Assembly (NCBI GenBank): GCA_010692425.1
Contig: JAAHHJ010000021.1
Coordinates: 1 to 36,465, forward strand
Length of the DNA stretch: 36,465 nt
Direction of reading: 5' to 3'
From: Symploca sp. SIO3C6
Lineage (GTDB): Bacteria; Cyanobacteriota; Cyanobacteriia; Cyanobacteriales; Coleofasciculaceae
Position 1 is the stretch's first letter; each line of letters begins with the position of its first letter. This document shows positions 8,378 to 17,179 of this stretch, piece by piece. The notes under the pieces are model-generated. The model was given only the letters and a program-made list of their open reading frames with translations, was not told where the DNA came from and ran no database searches. A program made the translations under genes and the position numbers.

Positions 8378-8824
8378 TTGCCTGATATTAATCCAAACAC
8401 TATAGAACTAGTTAAATCCACAGCTCCTCTGCTGAAAAAACATGGTAAGCAAATTACCACTCGCATGTATGAAATCATGTTCCACAACCATCCAGAGGTT
8501 AAACAACAATTCGATTTATCATCTCAAGCCAATGGTTCTCAGCCAGCAAAGCTAGCTACAGCACTTTTTAGTTATGCTACACATATAGATGATTTGGAGA
8601 GTTTGAGCTCTATGGTGGAGACGATTGCCCATCGCCATGTCAACACTCATGTGCAACCAGAGCAATATCCCATAGTCGGAGAGAGCCTGCTACAAGCAAT
8701 CAAGGAAATCTTAGGTGAAGCAGCAACAGAGGAAGTGATAGCGGCATGGACACAAGCTTATCAGGCATTAGCAGAAGTCTTCATCAACAGAGAAGGTCAA
8801 ATCTACCAAGAACAATCTGGTTAA
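8378..8824 (+). CDS. Single-domain haemoglobin (Vitreoscilla Hb/flavohaemoglobin-type globin)
   Basis: 148 residues forming one globin fold with no reductase domain, closely patterned on Vitreoscilla haemoglobin: Tyr31 (B10, TRMYEIMF), Gln55-Pro56 (E7 region), proximal His87 (F8, IAHRHVNTHV), then QYPIVGESLLQAIKEILG and AWTQAYQALAEVFI. Such proteins bind O2 and NO; the Tyr/Gln distal pair is typical of the NO-dioxygenase and O2-affine group. The start is TTG at 8378, placed by the AGAGG ribosome-binding site 7 bases upstream; no ATG gives a full N-terminus. A T-tract hairpin follows the gene. It sits between two tnpB remnants on the opposite strand, so it may have arrived with, or been bracketed by, mobile DNA. 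Confidence 0.92.
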   Translation: MPDINPNTIELVKSTAPLLKKHGKQITTRMYEIMFHNHPEVKQQFDLSSQANGSQPAKLATALFSYATHIDDLESLSSMVETIAHRHVNTHVQPEQYPIVGESLLQAIKEILGEAATEEVIAAWTQAYQALAEVFINREGQIYQEQSG

Positions 8825-8859
8825 TGGTTACGGAAAAAAACTAATGAAATTCTATCCTC

Positions 8860-8887
8860 AAAGCGAATCCTTTTATTGGCTTTTTTT
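8860..8887 (+). terminator. Intrinsic terminator of the globin gene
   Basis: AAAGC at 8860-8864 pairs with GCTTT at 8879-8883, extended inward by AAT/ATT across a G-G mismatch, and is followed by an uninterrupted run of T to 8887. It lies about 35 bases after the globin stop codon, the expected position. Confidence 0.6.
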
Positions 8888-9043
8888 CTACCCAAAATTA
8901 ACTTGAGATCAACCGTCTAATTCTAGCTGAGCAAAATATAAAATAAAATATTAGGTAGACCCATGACTGAATTGTAACCCAGCAATATAAAAATTTAGAA
9001 AGAAATTGGCAGCTTACAGGCAGTCCAATTACAATTTCCTTTA

Positions 9044-9425
9044 CTAAAAAGCTATCCGCCCATGAACCTTGCCAAAATAGTCCAGCCAGTCGGTAAACAT
9101 TGACCACGAGGTGTCAGATATCGACTTCGCCAACTTATGATTTTTCACCATGTTGCACACTTTCTGTGTCCTCGTAGACTACCATATCGTTAGATTGGAT
9201 TAGCGCTTCTGCTGTTTTTATAGCAAAATCTTTACGCTGGCTACTTACCTTGAAGTGCGCTCTACCTAGAAACTTAATGGCCTTAAGTCGATTCTTTGAG
9301 CCTTTTACTCTTGCAGATTTCCGTCGCTGCCTTCTTTTTAGTCTCAGTTCTGATTTCCTTAAGTAACGAGGGTTGTTGACAACCTCGCCGTTACTATCGG
9401 TGTAGAACTCTTTAATTCCTAAATC
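9044..9425 (-). pseudogene. tnpB fragment (RuvC-I to helix region), frameshifted
   Basis: Reading leftwards from 9425, the frame gives DLGIKEFYTDSNGEVV, NPRYLRKSELRLKRRQRRKS, VKGSKNRLKAIKFLGRAHF, then VSSQRKDFAIKTAEALIQSN and DMVVYED. A frameshift near 9145-9165 moves to a second frame reading NMVKNHKLAKSISDTSW, then FTDWLDYFGKVHGRIAF and stop. This is the classic middle of an IS200/IS605 TnpB nuclease, including the first RuvC aspartate and the YED motif region. The N-terminus is missing (a TGA lies just upstream of DLG) and the C-terminal zinc finger is missing. It is a dead fragment. Its orientation and order match the tail at 8016-8205, with the globin gene in between. Confidence 0.88.
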
Positions 9426-9532
9426 TGAAGTTCACCCGTTCATATGTACTACGTATGCCTTTGAAAGGCTGTCGTCTTCAGGGATACGGTGATTTGAACT
9501 AGTACTTTTGTACCCATGTAATCTCTAGATTT

Positions 9533-11339
9533 GCTGAAAATTTAGGGAGGTCAATTTCGGTTATTATGTAGTCATGTATATAGAGCGTGTTCCCAACAGA
9601 AATTCTCCCTCTGCTGTCCTCCTGCGCGAGTCTTATCGTGAGGGAGATAAAGTTCGTAAAAGAACTGTAGCTAACCTATCTAAGCTACCAGATGAAGTCA
9701 TAGACAATCTACGTATTGTTCTCAAAGGAGGGGTAGCTATTGAGAATTATGGAGATGCTTTTCAAATTACACGTAGTCTTCCTCACGGTCATGTTGCTGC
9801 CGTTTTGGGGACTATCAATAAACTGAAACTGCCCGCGCTAATTGACTCCAAATACTCCAGAAATCGCTCTCTTATCTTGGCAATGATAGTGGCAAGGATC
9901 CTGGATCCGCGCTCTAAATTAGCCACAGCTAGGGGACTAAACCAAGAGACTTGTTTCTCTTCATTGAGTAAATTATTAAAACTAGAATATGCTGATGAAG
10001 ATGAATTATACAAAGCTTTAGATTGGCTGTTATCCAGACAGGAAGAGATTGAAAATCAATTAGCTAACCAGCATTTGTCAGAGGGAAGTTTAGTTCTCTA
10101 TGATGTCAGTTCTAGTTATTTTGAAGGCAAGAGATGTCCTCTAGCAAAGTATGGTTACAGTCGTGATAAGAAGAAAGGTAAATTACAAATTGTTTTCGGC
10201 TTATTGTGTAACCAAGAAGGCTGCCCAATTGCTGTAGAAGTCTTTTCAGGAAATACCAACGACACCGAGACTTTAGAAAAACAAATAGAGAAAGTACGTT
10301 CTCGCTTTGGACTCAGGCGAATGGTGTGGGTGGGTGACAGAGGCATGATTACTCAAACCCGCATCAATCAAGAGTTAACAGCCACAGAAGGTATCGATTG
10401 GATTACAGCTTTAAGAGGAAGTCAAATTCGGAAACTAGCTGAGGTTGAAGTGATTCAGCTCGGATTATTTGACCAAACTAATTTAGTAGAACTAGAATCA
10501 TCTTTTTATCCAGGAGAAAGATTAATCGCTTGTCGTAATCCGATAGTAGCTCAATCTAATCAACTCAAACGAGAACAATTATTACAAGCTACGGAAAAAG
10601 AACTTGAGTCGATTGTGGCAGCAACGAATAGAGAAAAAAGAGCTTTGATCGGAGCGGATAAAATTGGCTTGAGAGTGGGAAAAGTTATCAATCGATATCA
10701 AGTGGGTAAATTTTTTAATCTAGAGATTACTGAAACTAGCTTCTCTTATTCACGTAAGAAGGATCTACTCTCGGTTGAAGCAGCATTAGATGGTTTGTAT
10801 GTGATTCGTACTTCCGTAGATGCCCAAATTTTAGATGCTCCTGCTACAGTGAGAACTTATAAGAATCTCTCGGTAGTTAAGCAGGCTTTTCGTGCTTATA
10901 AAACCATGGATTTGAAAGTACGACCCATCTATCACCATTTAGAGCATCGGGTCAGAGCACATGTGTTTTTATGTATGCTAGCTTACTATGTTGAATGGCA
11001 CATCAAGCAAGCTTTAACACCGATACTTTTTGTAGAAGTCGAATCAGAACTTGCCCTTTTGGCAAGTTCTGATGTAGTTCCTCAGGCAAAACGTTCAAAA
11101 AAAGCTTTATCGAAAGCTCGTAAACAGAAGACACCAGATAATTTACCTGTACACAGCTTTTCAACAATGATGGCGGATTTAGGGACAATTACCCTCAATA
11201 CTATTAACACCAGAATAGAGGGTAAAGATATTACCTTTGAGAAAATTACTCAACCGACTCCCCTTCAACAAAAGGCAATAGAATTACTGAATGTTTCTCT
11301 CGTTTGTACCCAGTAAAGGTGACTTCCAAAATCCTGAAT
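9533..11339 (+). mobile_element. IS1634-family insertion sequence (ends approximate)
   Basis: One long transposase frame bounded by imperfect inverted repeats: GCTGAAAATTTAGGGAGGTCA at 9533-9553, and the complement of TGACTTCCAAAATCCTGAAT at 11320-11339, which match at about two thirds of positions. I could not see a certain target-site duplication, so the ends are estimates. The element lies next to the tnpB fragment, in a patch of accumulated mobile DNA. Confidence 0.55.
9574..11316 (+). CDS. IS1634-type DDE transposase, catalytic Glu replaced by Lys
   Basis: 580 residues starting MYIERVPNRNSPSAVLLRES, the usual start of cyanobacterial IS1634 (IS4 superfamily) transposases. The RNase-H-fold DDE core is present: first Asp in LVLYDVSSSYFEG (Asp177), second in WVGDRGM (Asp255). 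The C-terminal IS4 signature is Y-(2)-R-(3)-E-(6)-K; here Y-KN-L-SVV-K-QAFRAY-K is found, so the Glu position is Lys436 (codon AAG at 10879-10881). The reading frame is otherwise open to a normal end. If the sequence is right this copy should be unable to cut DNA although it looks intact. It probably sits in a mobile element whose ends are described separately. Family call is firm. Confidence 0.92.
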   Translation: MYIERVPNRNSPSAVLLRESYREGDKVRKRTVANLSKLPDEVIDNLRIVLKGGVAIENYGDAFQITRSLPHGHVAAVLGTINKLKLPALIDSKYSRNRSLILAMIVARILDPRSKLATARGLNQETCFSSLSKLLKLEYADEDELYKALDWLLSRQEEIENQLANQHLSEGSLVLYDVSSSYFEGKRCPLAKYGYSRDKKKGKLQIVFGLLCNQEGCPIAVEVFSGNTNDTETLEKQIEKVRSRFGLRRMVWVGDRGMITQTRINQELTATEGIDWITALRGSQIRKLAEVEVIQLGLFDQTNLVELESSFYPGERLIACRNPIVAQSNQLKREQLLQATEKELESIVAATNREKRALIGADKIGLRVGKVINRYQVGKFFNLEITETSFSYSRKKDLLSVEAALDGLYVIRTSVDAQILDAPATVRTYKNLSVVKQAFRAYKTMDLKVRPIYHHLEHRVRAHVFLCMLAYYVEWHIKQALTPILFVEVESELALLASSDVVPQAKRSKKALSKARKQKTPDNLPVHSFSTMMADLGTITLNTINTRIEGKDITFEKITQPTPLQQKAIELLNVSLVCTQ

Positions 11340-11474
11340 TACTCACCCAGCATAGGTTGTGCTGTTTTGTCAAAGTGGAACCTCAGCTATAACTTTGTCA
11401 ATTGGGGAGCTGGAATTCTCAAGAGTTTGAGAATAAGGTTTAGTTAAATACCCTAAATTCAAATCTGGTAGATT

Positions 11475-14400
11475 TTATATCGAAAGACTTAACTGAGAAC
11501 CATTTTGAGTTTTACTAACTTCAATTCGTGTCTGAAATGCCTCTTTAAACTGAGGCATGTGCGTTACTGTCAGAATACAGGAAAACTCGGAAGCGATCGC
11601 ATTAATTGCTGCAATCAAGCGCTCACATCCTGCACTATCTTGTGTCCCAAAACCCTCATCCACAATCAGCATTTGTAAAGATGTCCCTGCCCGTTGCGCC
11701 AGCAGTTTTGCCAAGGCAAGGCGAATGGAAAAATTAATCCGAAATGCCTCCCCACCGGAATAAGTTTCATAAGGTCTAGTGCCACTAGCGTCAGCTATTA
11801 AAATATCGAGCGTATCAATTAATTTAGTAGTTTTTTTAGAAGCACGACGCCCTGCTCTTTGGGTGACAATTTGAACATGTAACTGATTACCAGTCAGTCT
11901 TGTCAAAATTTGATTAGCCTCAGCCTCCAATTGTGGCAAAACATTCTCAATCATTAGCGCCTGAATACCATTCTTACCAAATGCCTGGGCTAATTCCTGG
12001 TAAACTATAAACTGACGTTGGAAATGTTGTAACTCTTGCTGTTGCTGTGTATATTGCTCTTGTAGAGCAGCCAATTGAGTCAATCGTTGTTGCAAACTTC
12101 CCTGCTGAGATAATTGTTGGTCAAGTTGCCGCCTGCGGTGCTGTATCCGCGTTTCCAAAACTTGGATTTCCTGCGTCGGGTCTGGTTCTTGTTCTAATTG
12201 CTTGAGAATACCATCAAGTTGTAAACTAATTGCTTTTAGTTCAGAGTGTCGCCCTGCTAAGGTTTGAGTAAGGGACTCTATACTTTGGCAAATTTTTGGG
12301 TATTGCTGCTGGGCAGACTGGAACTCCTGATAACGCAACTGCCAGGATTGGGCTTGACGTACAGTCGCCCGGAGTTGGTTGTGTTCTGTTAAGTTATAGT
12401 CAATATCTTGGAGCTTCTGTTCGAGGGCTTCAATCTTTCGCTTTAGTTGAGAATTATTTTGTAGCGATTGTAATGAGGCTTGGAGAGCATCAAGCTGTCC
12501 TTGAATTTTAGGCTTGGAAGCGTCAATTTTACGCTGACGCCGCTGTGCTTCTTCGATCTTAGCACTACGGATTTCTGCCCAGCGCCAACGGTCTACCTCA
12601 CTTCTAACCAGAGCGTGAGTTTGTTCATCATAATCGAGCTGTTGCAATTGACCTTCAAGTTGCTGTAGTTCTTCCCGTAAATCTACAGCATAGACATCAT
12701 TATCAAGAGCTTGCTCAATTTGCTTTTTTTCTTCGGAGACTTCATAGAGTCGATCATATACATCATCTGTAGCTTCAAGCCGTGCTTCTAATTGCCCCCG
12801 TTGCTCTCGCAACTCTTCATAGGGAGCAAGTGTCCGAGAAAGCTGAGCATACTCCTCCCGCAGCACCTGTAGCTCTCGTTCACAAGTTGCCAGTTGCTCC
12901 CGCACCACCCAGAATTGATCTTGGACTTGTTTGTGTTCTTGAGTCGTTTTCTCAATAACGTGATTACCGTGGGCTTCATCTAGAGGTTGCTCACACAAAG
13001 GGCAAATTGCGTCCTGTGCTTGCAGCATTTTTATTTTTTGCGTTAGTTCTCCCAACTGTTGTTGATAACGGCGTTGGTTTTCTTGTAAGCGTTCCTGAAA
13101 ACTACGGCGCTCAAGTCCTTTCTCCTGCACTCGCTGCTGGTAAACGCGTCTTTTCTCAAGTTCTCCAATTTCTGCATCCACAGATAGACACTGCCGCCGT
13201 AGCTGAGGGGTTGTTGCCACTTGAGCAGACAACTGACTTTCAGAGGAGCGCAATTCTTCTAAACGAGTAGCCAAACGGGTTTGAGCTAAATCAAGTTCTC
13301 TAGTAATCGAGTTACGCCTCTGTAGCAGTGGAGATACATGGAGTTGTAGACTATCGAGTTCAGAAAGGCGTCTACGAAGCTGCTTGAGCTTTTCCAATGC
13401 TGTTGCCACTTCTCCTGAGCGAGCTAAAGTCTCCTGAATTTCTTGCTCTTGTGGCTGCAATGCCTCTAGTTCAGCTTGCTTTTGTCGAATTTGAAGCCTA
13501 ATTTCATTAACTTGCTGCGTTAACTGCTGTTGTAATTGCTGTAATTGTTGTTGGTTTTGTTGATAAACCTGAAACTTCGAGGCGAAAACTTCCTCTTGCT
13601 CTTGCAGTTGTATGTATTGGGAATAACCAATGTTGATTTGCTCTTCTTGAGACAAGAGCCCACACAGCTGCTGTTTGTGAGCTTCTGTGGCGGTGACTTC
13701 TTGCTGGAGACGATCGCAATCTGTAGATAGGTTTTGATGTTGTTGCCTGACAAAGGTTAACTGTTGTTGTTGGCAGCGGCGCTGATGCTCGAGAGCTTGT
13801 AGTTTTTGTAGTTGCAGAGTGTCTGCTTCTTGCTCTTGCTGCAGCTGTTTTAGGGTATTCTCAAGGGTAGCCTGATTTTGAGTTATGGTGCCCCGTTCCT
13901 CGAGCTGCTTAGCAATTATTTGCAAGCTTTGGGACTGCTGTTGAGCTTGACCCTTAAACTGTTTTGAAAAATCCTTAGCTTGCAAAGCCAACTCTTCATA
14001 TTGGTCGAGTTTTAGTAAGTCTGCCAGAATTTGTTTACGCTCATTGGGACGCCGCAACATAAACTCATCAGCTCGACCTTGACGCAGGTAAGCTGAGTTG
14101 ATAAATGTGTCGTAATCCAATCTGAGATGATGCAAGATCAACTGCTGGGTTGCTTTAACCCCTTTCTCCGTTAGAGACACAAAACCATTGGGCGTCTGGA
14201 CTTGAAATTCCAGGGAACAACCCTGTCCACGATTGCGAACCCGAATCACGCGATGAATAGCACTGTTATTCTCAAATATAAAATCAACTCGGACATCTTT
14301 AGCCCCAGTATTAATCACATCATCTTCCGAAGCAGCGCGGCTTTTGCCCCACAGTACCCAGGTAATTGCTTCTAGGAGAGAAGATTTGCCAGCACCATTA

Positions 14401-14495
14401 GGACCGCAAACACAAGCAGTATGGAGACCTCGAAAATTGAGGGTTGCCTCACGGTAACTGAGGAAGTTTTTCAGAGTTAGTTGCAGGGGAATCAT
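11475..14495 (-). CDS. sbcC: Nuclease SbcCD ATPase subunit SbcC
   Basis: 1006 residues with the Rad50/SbcC plan. The N-terminal ATPase lobe has Walker A GPNGAGKSS (31-39) after LTLKNFLSYREATLNF. Two very Gln/Glu/Arg-rich coiled coils flank the zinc hook CPLC (Cys498, Cys501). The C-terminal lobe has the signature YSGGEAFRINF (about 912-922) and Walker B MLIVDEGFG (Asp946, Glu947). With SbcD it opens hairpins and palindromes and processes DNA ends. sbcD is not next to it in this window. It ends convergently near the IS1634 element. The ATG at 14495 is the natural start because the protein begins directly with the first ATPase strand. Confidence 0.96.
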   Translation of the reverse strand: MIPLQLTLKNFLSYREATLNFRGLHTACVCGPNGAGKSSLLEAITWVLWGKSRAASEDDVINTGAKDVRVDFIFENNSAIHRVIRVRNRGQGCSLEFQVQTPNGFVSLTEKGVKATQQLILHHLRLDYDTFINSAYLRQGRADEFMLRRPNERKQILADLLKLDQYEELALQAKDFSKQFKGQAQQQSQSLQIIAKQLEERGTITQNQATLENTLKQLQQEQEADTLQLQKLQALEHQRRCQQQQLTFVRQQHQNLSTDCDRLQQEVTATEAHKQQLCGLLSQEEQINIGYSQYIQLQEQEEVFASKFQVYQQNQQQLQQLQQQLTQQVNEIRLQIRQKQAELEALQPQEQEIQETLARSGEVATALEKLKQLRRRLSELDSLQLHVSPLLQRRNSITRELDLAQTRLATRLEELRSSESQLSAQVATTPQLRRQCLSVDAEIGELEKRRVYQQRVQEKGLERRSFQERLQENQRRYQQQLGELTQKIKMLQAQDAICPLCEQPLDEAHGNHVIEKTTQEHKQVQDQFWVVREQLATCERELQVLREEYAQLSRTLAPYEELREQRGQLEARLEATDDVYDRLYEVSEEKKQIEQALDNDVYAVDLREELQQLEGQLQQLDYDEQTHALVRSEVDRWRWAEIRSAKIEEAQRRQRKIDASKPKIQGQLDALQASLQSLQNNSQLKRKIEALEQKLQDIDYNLTEHNQLRATVRQAQSWQLRYQEFQSAQQQYPKICQSIESLTQTLAGRHSELKAISLQLDGILKQLEQEPDPTQEIQVLETRIQHRRRQLDQQLSQQGSLQQRLTQLAALQEQYTQQQQELQHFQRQFIVYQELAQAFGKNGIQALMIENVLPQLEAEANQILTRLTGNQLHVQIVTQRAGRRASKKTTKLIDTLDILIADASGTRPYETYSGGEAFRINFSIRLALAKLLAQRAGTSLQMLIVDEGFGTQDSAGCERLIAAINAIASEFSCILTVTHMPQFKEAFQTRIEVSKTQNGSQLSLSI

Positions 14496-14793
14496 GCAGG
14501 CTACAATGCCATTGTTTTAATCAGTAACTATTAGTAAAGAAGCACTGTTGCCTAGTTTATACACGCTACTATAAGCTTTCCAGACTTTAAGGTTCAACAT
14601 TTACAAATATTAATAATTAAATTCAATTTAACCCTAGGAGCCTCCACTTCTCCCCTGAGCAACCCCTATTCCTCTATGAAAATCGAATTGGAATCTTCAA
14701 TTAAGGGGGGTATAGAGGGGGAGAGGGAGAAAGCTTGAATAACTCTCATGCCAACAGAAAACACAAGATTTAAAAGCACACTAGCTTACATCT
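14496..14793. other. Intergenic region between sbcC and the uracil-DNA glycosylase
   Basis: No gene. It contains copy A of the direct repeat that also occurs upstream of the glycosylase gene. The remainder is AT-rich and should contain the sbcC promoter. Confidence 0.5.
14715..14788. repeat. 74 bp direct repeat flanking the glycosylase gene, copy A
   Basis: Begins GAGGGGGAGAGGGAGAAAGC and continues with CTCATG...CAGAAAA...AAGCACACTAGCTTA. Copy B at 15557-15630 has the same order of blocks in the same direction, about 80% alike. This copy ends 5 bases before the position of the glycosylase stop codon (minus strand). Confidence 0.85.
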
Positions 14794-15489
14794 TTAAACA
14801 GTCAACTCATCTAATTTTGCACGCACAACTTGGATATCCTGCCACATCAACCACTTTGGTTTACCCCGCTCCCGCGAAGGATTGCGCAGCAGATAAGCAG
14901 GGTGGAAAATTGGCATACACAAACGACCTTCCCATTCGATCCAAGTACCGCGAATCTTAGTAATGCCACGCCTATCGCCAATCAAGCCTTTGACAGCTGT
15001 AGCACCAGTAAGCAGAATTATTTTCGGGTTCACGAGGCGAATTTGCTCTAACAAATAGGGCTTACAAGCAGCAATTTCTTCCGTTGTAGGAACTCGATTA
15101 CCTGGTGGTCGGCACTTGACAATATTACAAATGTATACATCTTTTTCGCTGTCTAGTTTGACTGCAGCCAGAATTTTTTCTAGTAGCTGCCCTGCCTTAC
15201 CCACAAAAGGCAAACCAGTCTCATCTTCATTTTGACCAGGGCCTTCCCCAATAACCACAATTGGGGCTTTGATATTGCCCCTTCCCACCACAGCATTGAG
15301 GCGAGTTGCTCCTAATTCGCACCTCTGGCAAGACTGACAATGTTGTGTTAGTAACTCCATATTGTCGTAGGAGCCTTGAGGAATAGGAATTTTGACATTA
15401 GTAGGTATTAGTTCAGTGTTGATCTCAGCTGGCGTGGACGGCTGTGAGTTAGGCTGCCGAAAGAGATTGAGTTGTTCTCCGTTGGACAT
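14794..15489 (-). CDS. Uracil-DNA glycosylase, family 4 (Fe-S)
   Basis: 231 residues. The four iron-sulfur cysteines of family 4 are present: CQRC (54/57), VKC (126) and AAC (142). Motif 1 is GEGPGQNED (81-89), with the PFVGKAGQLL loop after it, and motif 2 is HPAYL (206-210). It removes uracil from DNA. A ~45-residue N-terminal extension before the first Cys is typical of cyanobacterial members. It is transcribed away from the phosphoribosyltransferase gene. A 74 bp direct repeat lies on both sides of the gene, which hints at past movement of the segment. Homologues are sometimes labelled as a phage SPO1 polymerase-related domain; the function call is standard. Confidence 0.94.
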   Translation of the reverse strand: MSNGEQLNLFRQPNSQPSTPAEINTELIPTNVKIPIPQGSYDNMELLTQHCQSCQRCELGATRLNAVVGRGNIKAPIVVIGEGPGQNEDETGLPFVGKAGQLLEKILAAVKLDSEKDVYICNIVKCRPPGNRVPTTEEIAACKPYLLEQIRLVNPKIILLTGATAVKGLIGDRRGITKIRGTWIEWEGRLCMPIFHPAYLLRNPSRERGKPKWLMWQDIQVVRAKLDELTV

Positions 15490-15556
15490 GAATTTCTTGG
15501 TTCCTAATCAAGACACGAATAAGCTGTCATACATTTAATTTTTATCTTTAATTTAA

Positions 15557-15630
15557 GAGGGGGAGAGGGAGAAGCTTTGAAAAATTCTCATGTCACTAGA
15601 AAATATAAGCTGTAAATGCACACTAACTTA
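15557..15630. repeat. 74 bp direct repeat flanking the glycosylase gene, copy B
   Basis: Partner of the repeat at 14715-14788: GAGGGGGAGAGGGAGAAGC, then CTCATG...CTAGAAAA...AATGCACACTAACTTA. It lies between the divergent glycosylase and phosphoribosyltransferase genes. Confidence 0.85.
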
Positions 15631-15755
15631 AAAAATATAGTAGGATGAGAGCATTCTCATCAAATCTTTGTAAAGAATTATCCCTCTGGCACTGTGTAGC
15701 TGGAAGAAAATCAGTCATTATTGGTGTAGCAAGCTGTTAAGTTCCGGAGGAACAA

Positions 15756-16448
15756 ATGTCATCAGCCCCGCTGTTTAGCGATCGCCTAGATGCCGGTCAA
15801 CAGCTGGCTCAATTGCTGTTAAATCTCGTCAAACAGTTCCACGACGGTGAGGGTGTTTCGGCACAACCGATTGTGTATGCACTACCTCGCGGTGGTATTC
15901 CCGTGGCAGTACCTGTGGTGCGTCAACTCAATTGTCCCCTAGACATAGTAGTGGCAAAAAAAATCACAAATGCCCAAAACCCAGAATTGGCAATTGGTGC
16001 TGTTACCTCAGATGGTCATGTGTTGTGGTCACGATTCAGACCCATCGGAAAAAGGATTTCTAGCTCTCGACAGACGGCGCTGCGCCAAGCACAAACAAAA
16101 GCTCAACAACAGCTAGAACAACTCAAAGTTGCTTGTAGCTGTGTTAATCCCCGAGGAGCCTTGGCGCTAGTGATCGATGATGGAATTGCCACTGGGATGA
16201 CGATGGCAGCAGCGACGAGGGCATTGAGAAAGTACGAGCCAGCACAGATTTGGATTTGTTCCCCAGTAGCGCCTGGAGGATTAATGAAGTGGCTTGAACA
16301 GTGGGGTGATCGAGTTATTGTCTTACAAACACCTGAACCCTTTATCAGTGTCAGCCGCTTTTACGCAGAATTCCCTCAGGTTAAAACTAATGAAGCTCTT
16401 GTTTGTTTACAAGAAGTGAACCAAAGATTTACCGCAACTAACTATTAA
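15756..16448 (+). CDS. Phosphoribosyltransferase-domain protein
   Basis: 230 residues with a type I phosphoribosyltransferase fold: N-terminal VYALPRGGIPVAVPVV, the core VAKKITNAQNPELAIGAV, and the PRPP-binding loop VIDDGIATGMTM (139-150). This type (ComF/hypothetical purine-PRT-like) is common in bacteria; the base or acceptor cannot be told from sequence, and several relatives are unassigned. The GGAGG ribosome-binding site 6 bases upstream decides the ATG. The next gene starts 21 bases after its stop, so the two are probably cotranscribed. Confidence 0.88.
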   Translation: MSSAPLFSDRLDAGQQLAQLLLNLVKQFHDGEGVSAQPIVYALPRGGIPVAVPVVRQLNCPLDIVVAKKITNAQNPELAIGAVTSDGHVLWSRFRPIGKRISSSRQTALRQAQTKAQQQLEQLKVACSCVNPRGALALVIDDGIATGMTMAAATRALRKYEPAQIWICSPVAPGGLMKWLEQWGDRVIVLQTPEPFISVSRFYAEFPQVKTNEALVCLQEVNQRFTATNY

Positions 16449-16469
16449 TTCAATTATTAACACTTAGTT

Positions 16470-16772
16470 ATGAGGATTTGGCAATTTTGGTGGCGAACTT
16501 TGGTACTTTCGAGTCAATATAATCCACCTGAATTTATTGAGCATTTTATGATTTTGTGGACACTGATTTTGGGTTTGTGGTGGGGATTTTTACCTTATTG
16601 GCCACACTTAGTACTAAGTGCCAGTTTTGCCCTGGGGGCGGCGATGTCAATGTTAGTAAGAGAGCTGATGACTCCCTCAACCCGTCCGCGTTCAGTATCG
16701 GTACTTGCTATTTTTGTTCTACTTAGCTACACTATCTATGCCTTTACTCAACTACCTCCTTACTTTAGCTAG
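16470..16772 (+). CDS. Small conserved cyanobacterial membrane protein, unknown function
   Basis: 100 residues. An amphipathic start (MRIWQFWWRTLVLSSQYNPPEF) is followed by three hydrophobic segments: about 26-43 (FMILWTLILGLWWGFLPYW), 47-65 (LVLSASFALGAAMSMLV) and 77-93 (VLAIFVLLSYTIYAF). No catalytic motif is visible. It follows the phosphoribosyltransferase gene closely on the same strand. I do not recognise a named family. Confidence 0.7.
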   Translation: MRIWQFWWRTLVLSSQYNPPEFIEHFMILWTLILGLWWGFLPYWPHLVLSASFALGAAMSMLVRELMTPSTRPRSVSVLAIFVLLSYTIYAFTQLPPYFS

Positions 16773-16798
16773 CCTGGCAAGAAGCTCAAAACTAAAAA

Positions 16799-17179
16799 CT
16801 AAGCGCGTCTATGAGACTGGTGCAAAATTAGGCGATTGCCAGCTGGATCGTAGGCATAGATTTCCCTGCCGTGGGAAGCTACAATGATTTCTCCTGGTGG
16901 TGGATACCCTAAACTGGTTAGATGTGCGATCGCTTCTTCTAAATTGTCTACTTCTAGACACAAGCTCATCGCCGCGTCAACGCAATTGTCAAACTCACTA
17001 TGGTGTTCATCTTTTGGTTTGAAGATACCTAGACGTAACCCCGACAATTGAAACTCAGCATATATGGTGTGAAGATAGGGTTTTGGTTTCTGCTCTAGGA
17101 GTTGGGTATAAAACTTAACTAGAGTTTCTGTATCAGCCACTGCTATAGTAACAAAGGCATCGTGAAACTGAAAAGTCAT
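16799..17179 (-). CDS. VOC/glyoxalase-fold protein
   Basis: 126 residues from the chosen ATG (17179), starting MTFQFHDAFVTIAVADTETL, a typical opening of the vicinal-oxygen-chelate fold, then LRLGIFKP, LCLEVDNLEEAI and a final EIYAYDPAGNRLILHQ. The fold uses paired beta-alpha-beta-beta-beta units for metal-dependent lyases, dioxygenases or resistance proteins; the substrate is unknown. A longer frame with a TTG start at 17242 exists, but its extra 21 residues do not resemble the family, so the internal ATG is preferred. Divergent from the CBS-domain gene. Confidence 0.82.
   Translation of the reverse strand: MTFQFHDAFVTIAVADTETLVKFYTQLLEQKPKPYLHTIYAEFQLSGLRLGIFKPKDEHHSEFDNCVDAAMSLCLEVDNLEEAIAHLTSLGYPPPGEIIVASHGREIYAYDPAGNRLILHQSHRRA

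Noticed and set aside
8898-9107. 69-codon minus-strand open frame (MVNVYRLAGLFWQGS...)
   Set aside because: It is the wrong frame across the 3' side of the frameshifted tnpB fragment.
9507-11312. Direct repeat TTTGTACCCA before and at the end of the IS1634 transposase, as a target duplication
   Set aside because: The right copy lies within the transposase coding end, so it cannot be a flanking duplication.
12788-12979. Several open frames antisense or in other frames inside sbcC, polA and the propeller gene
   Set aside because: All are shadows of long, clearly conserved coding regions.
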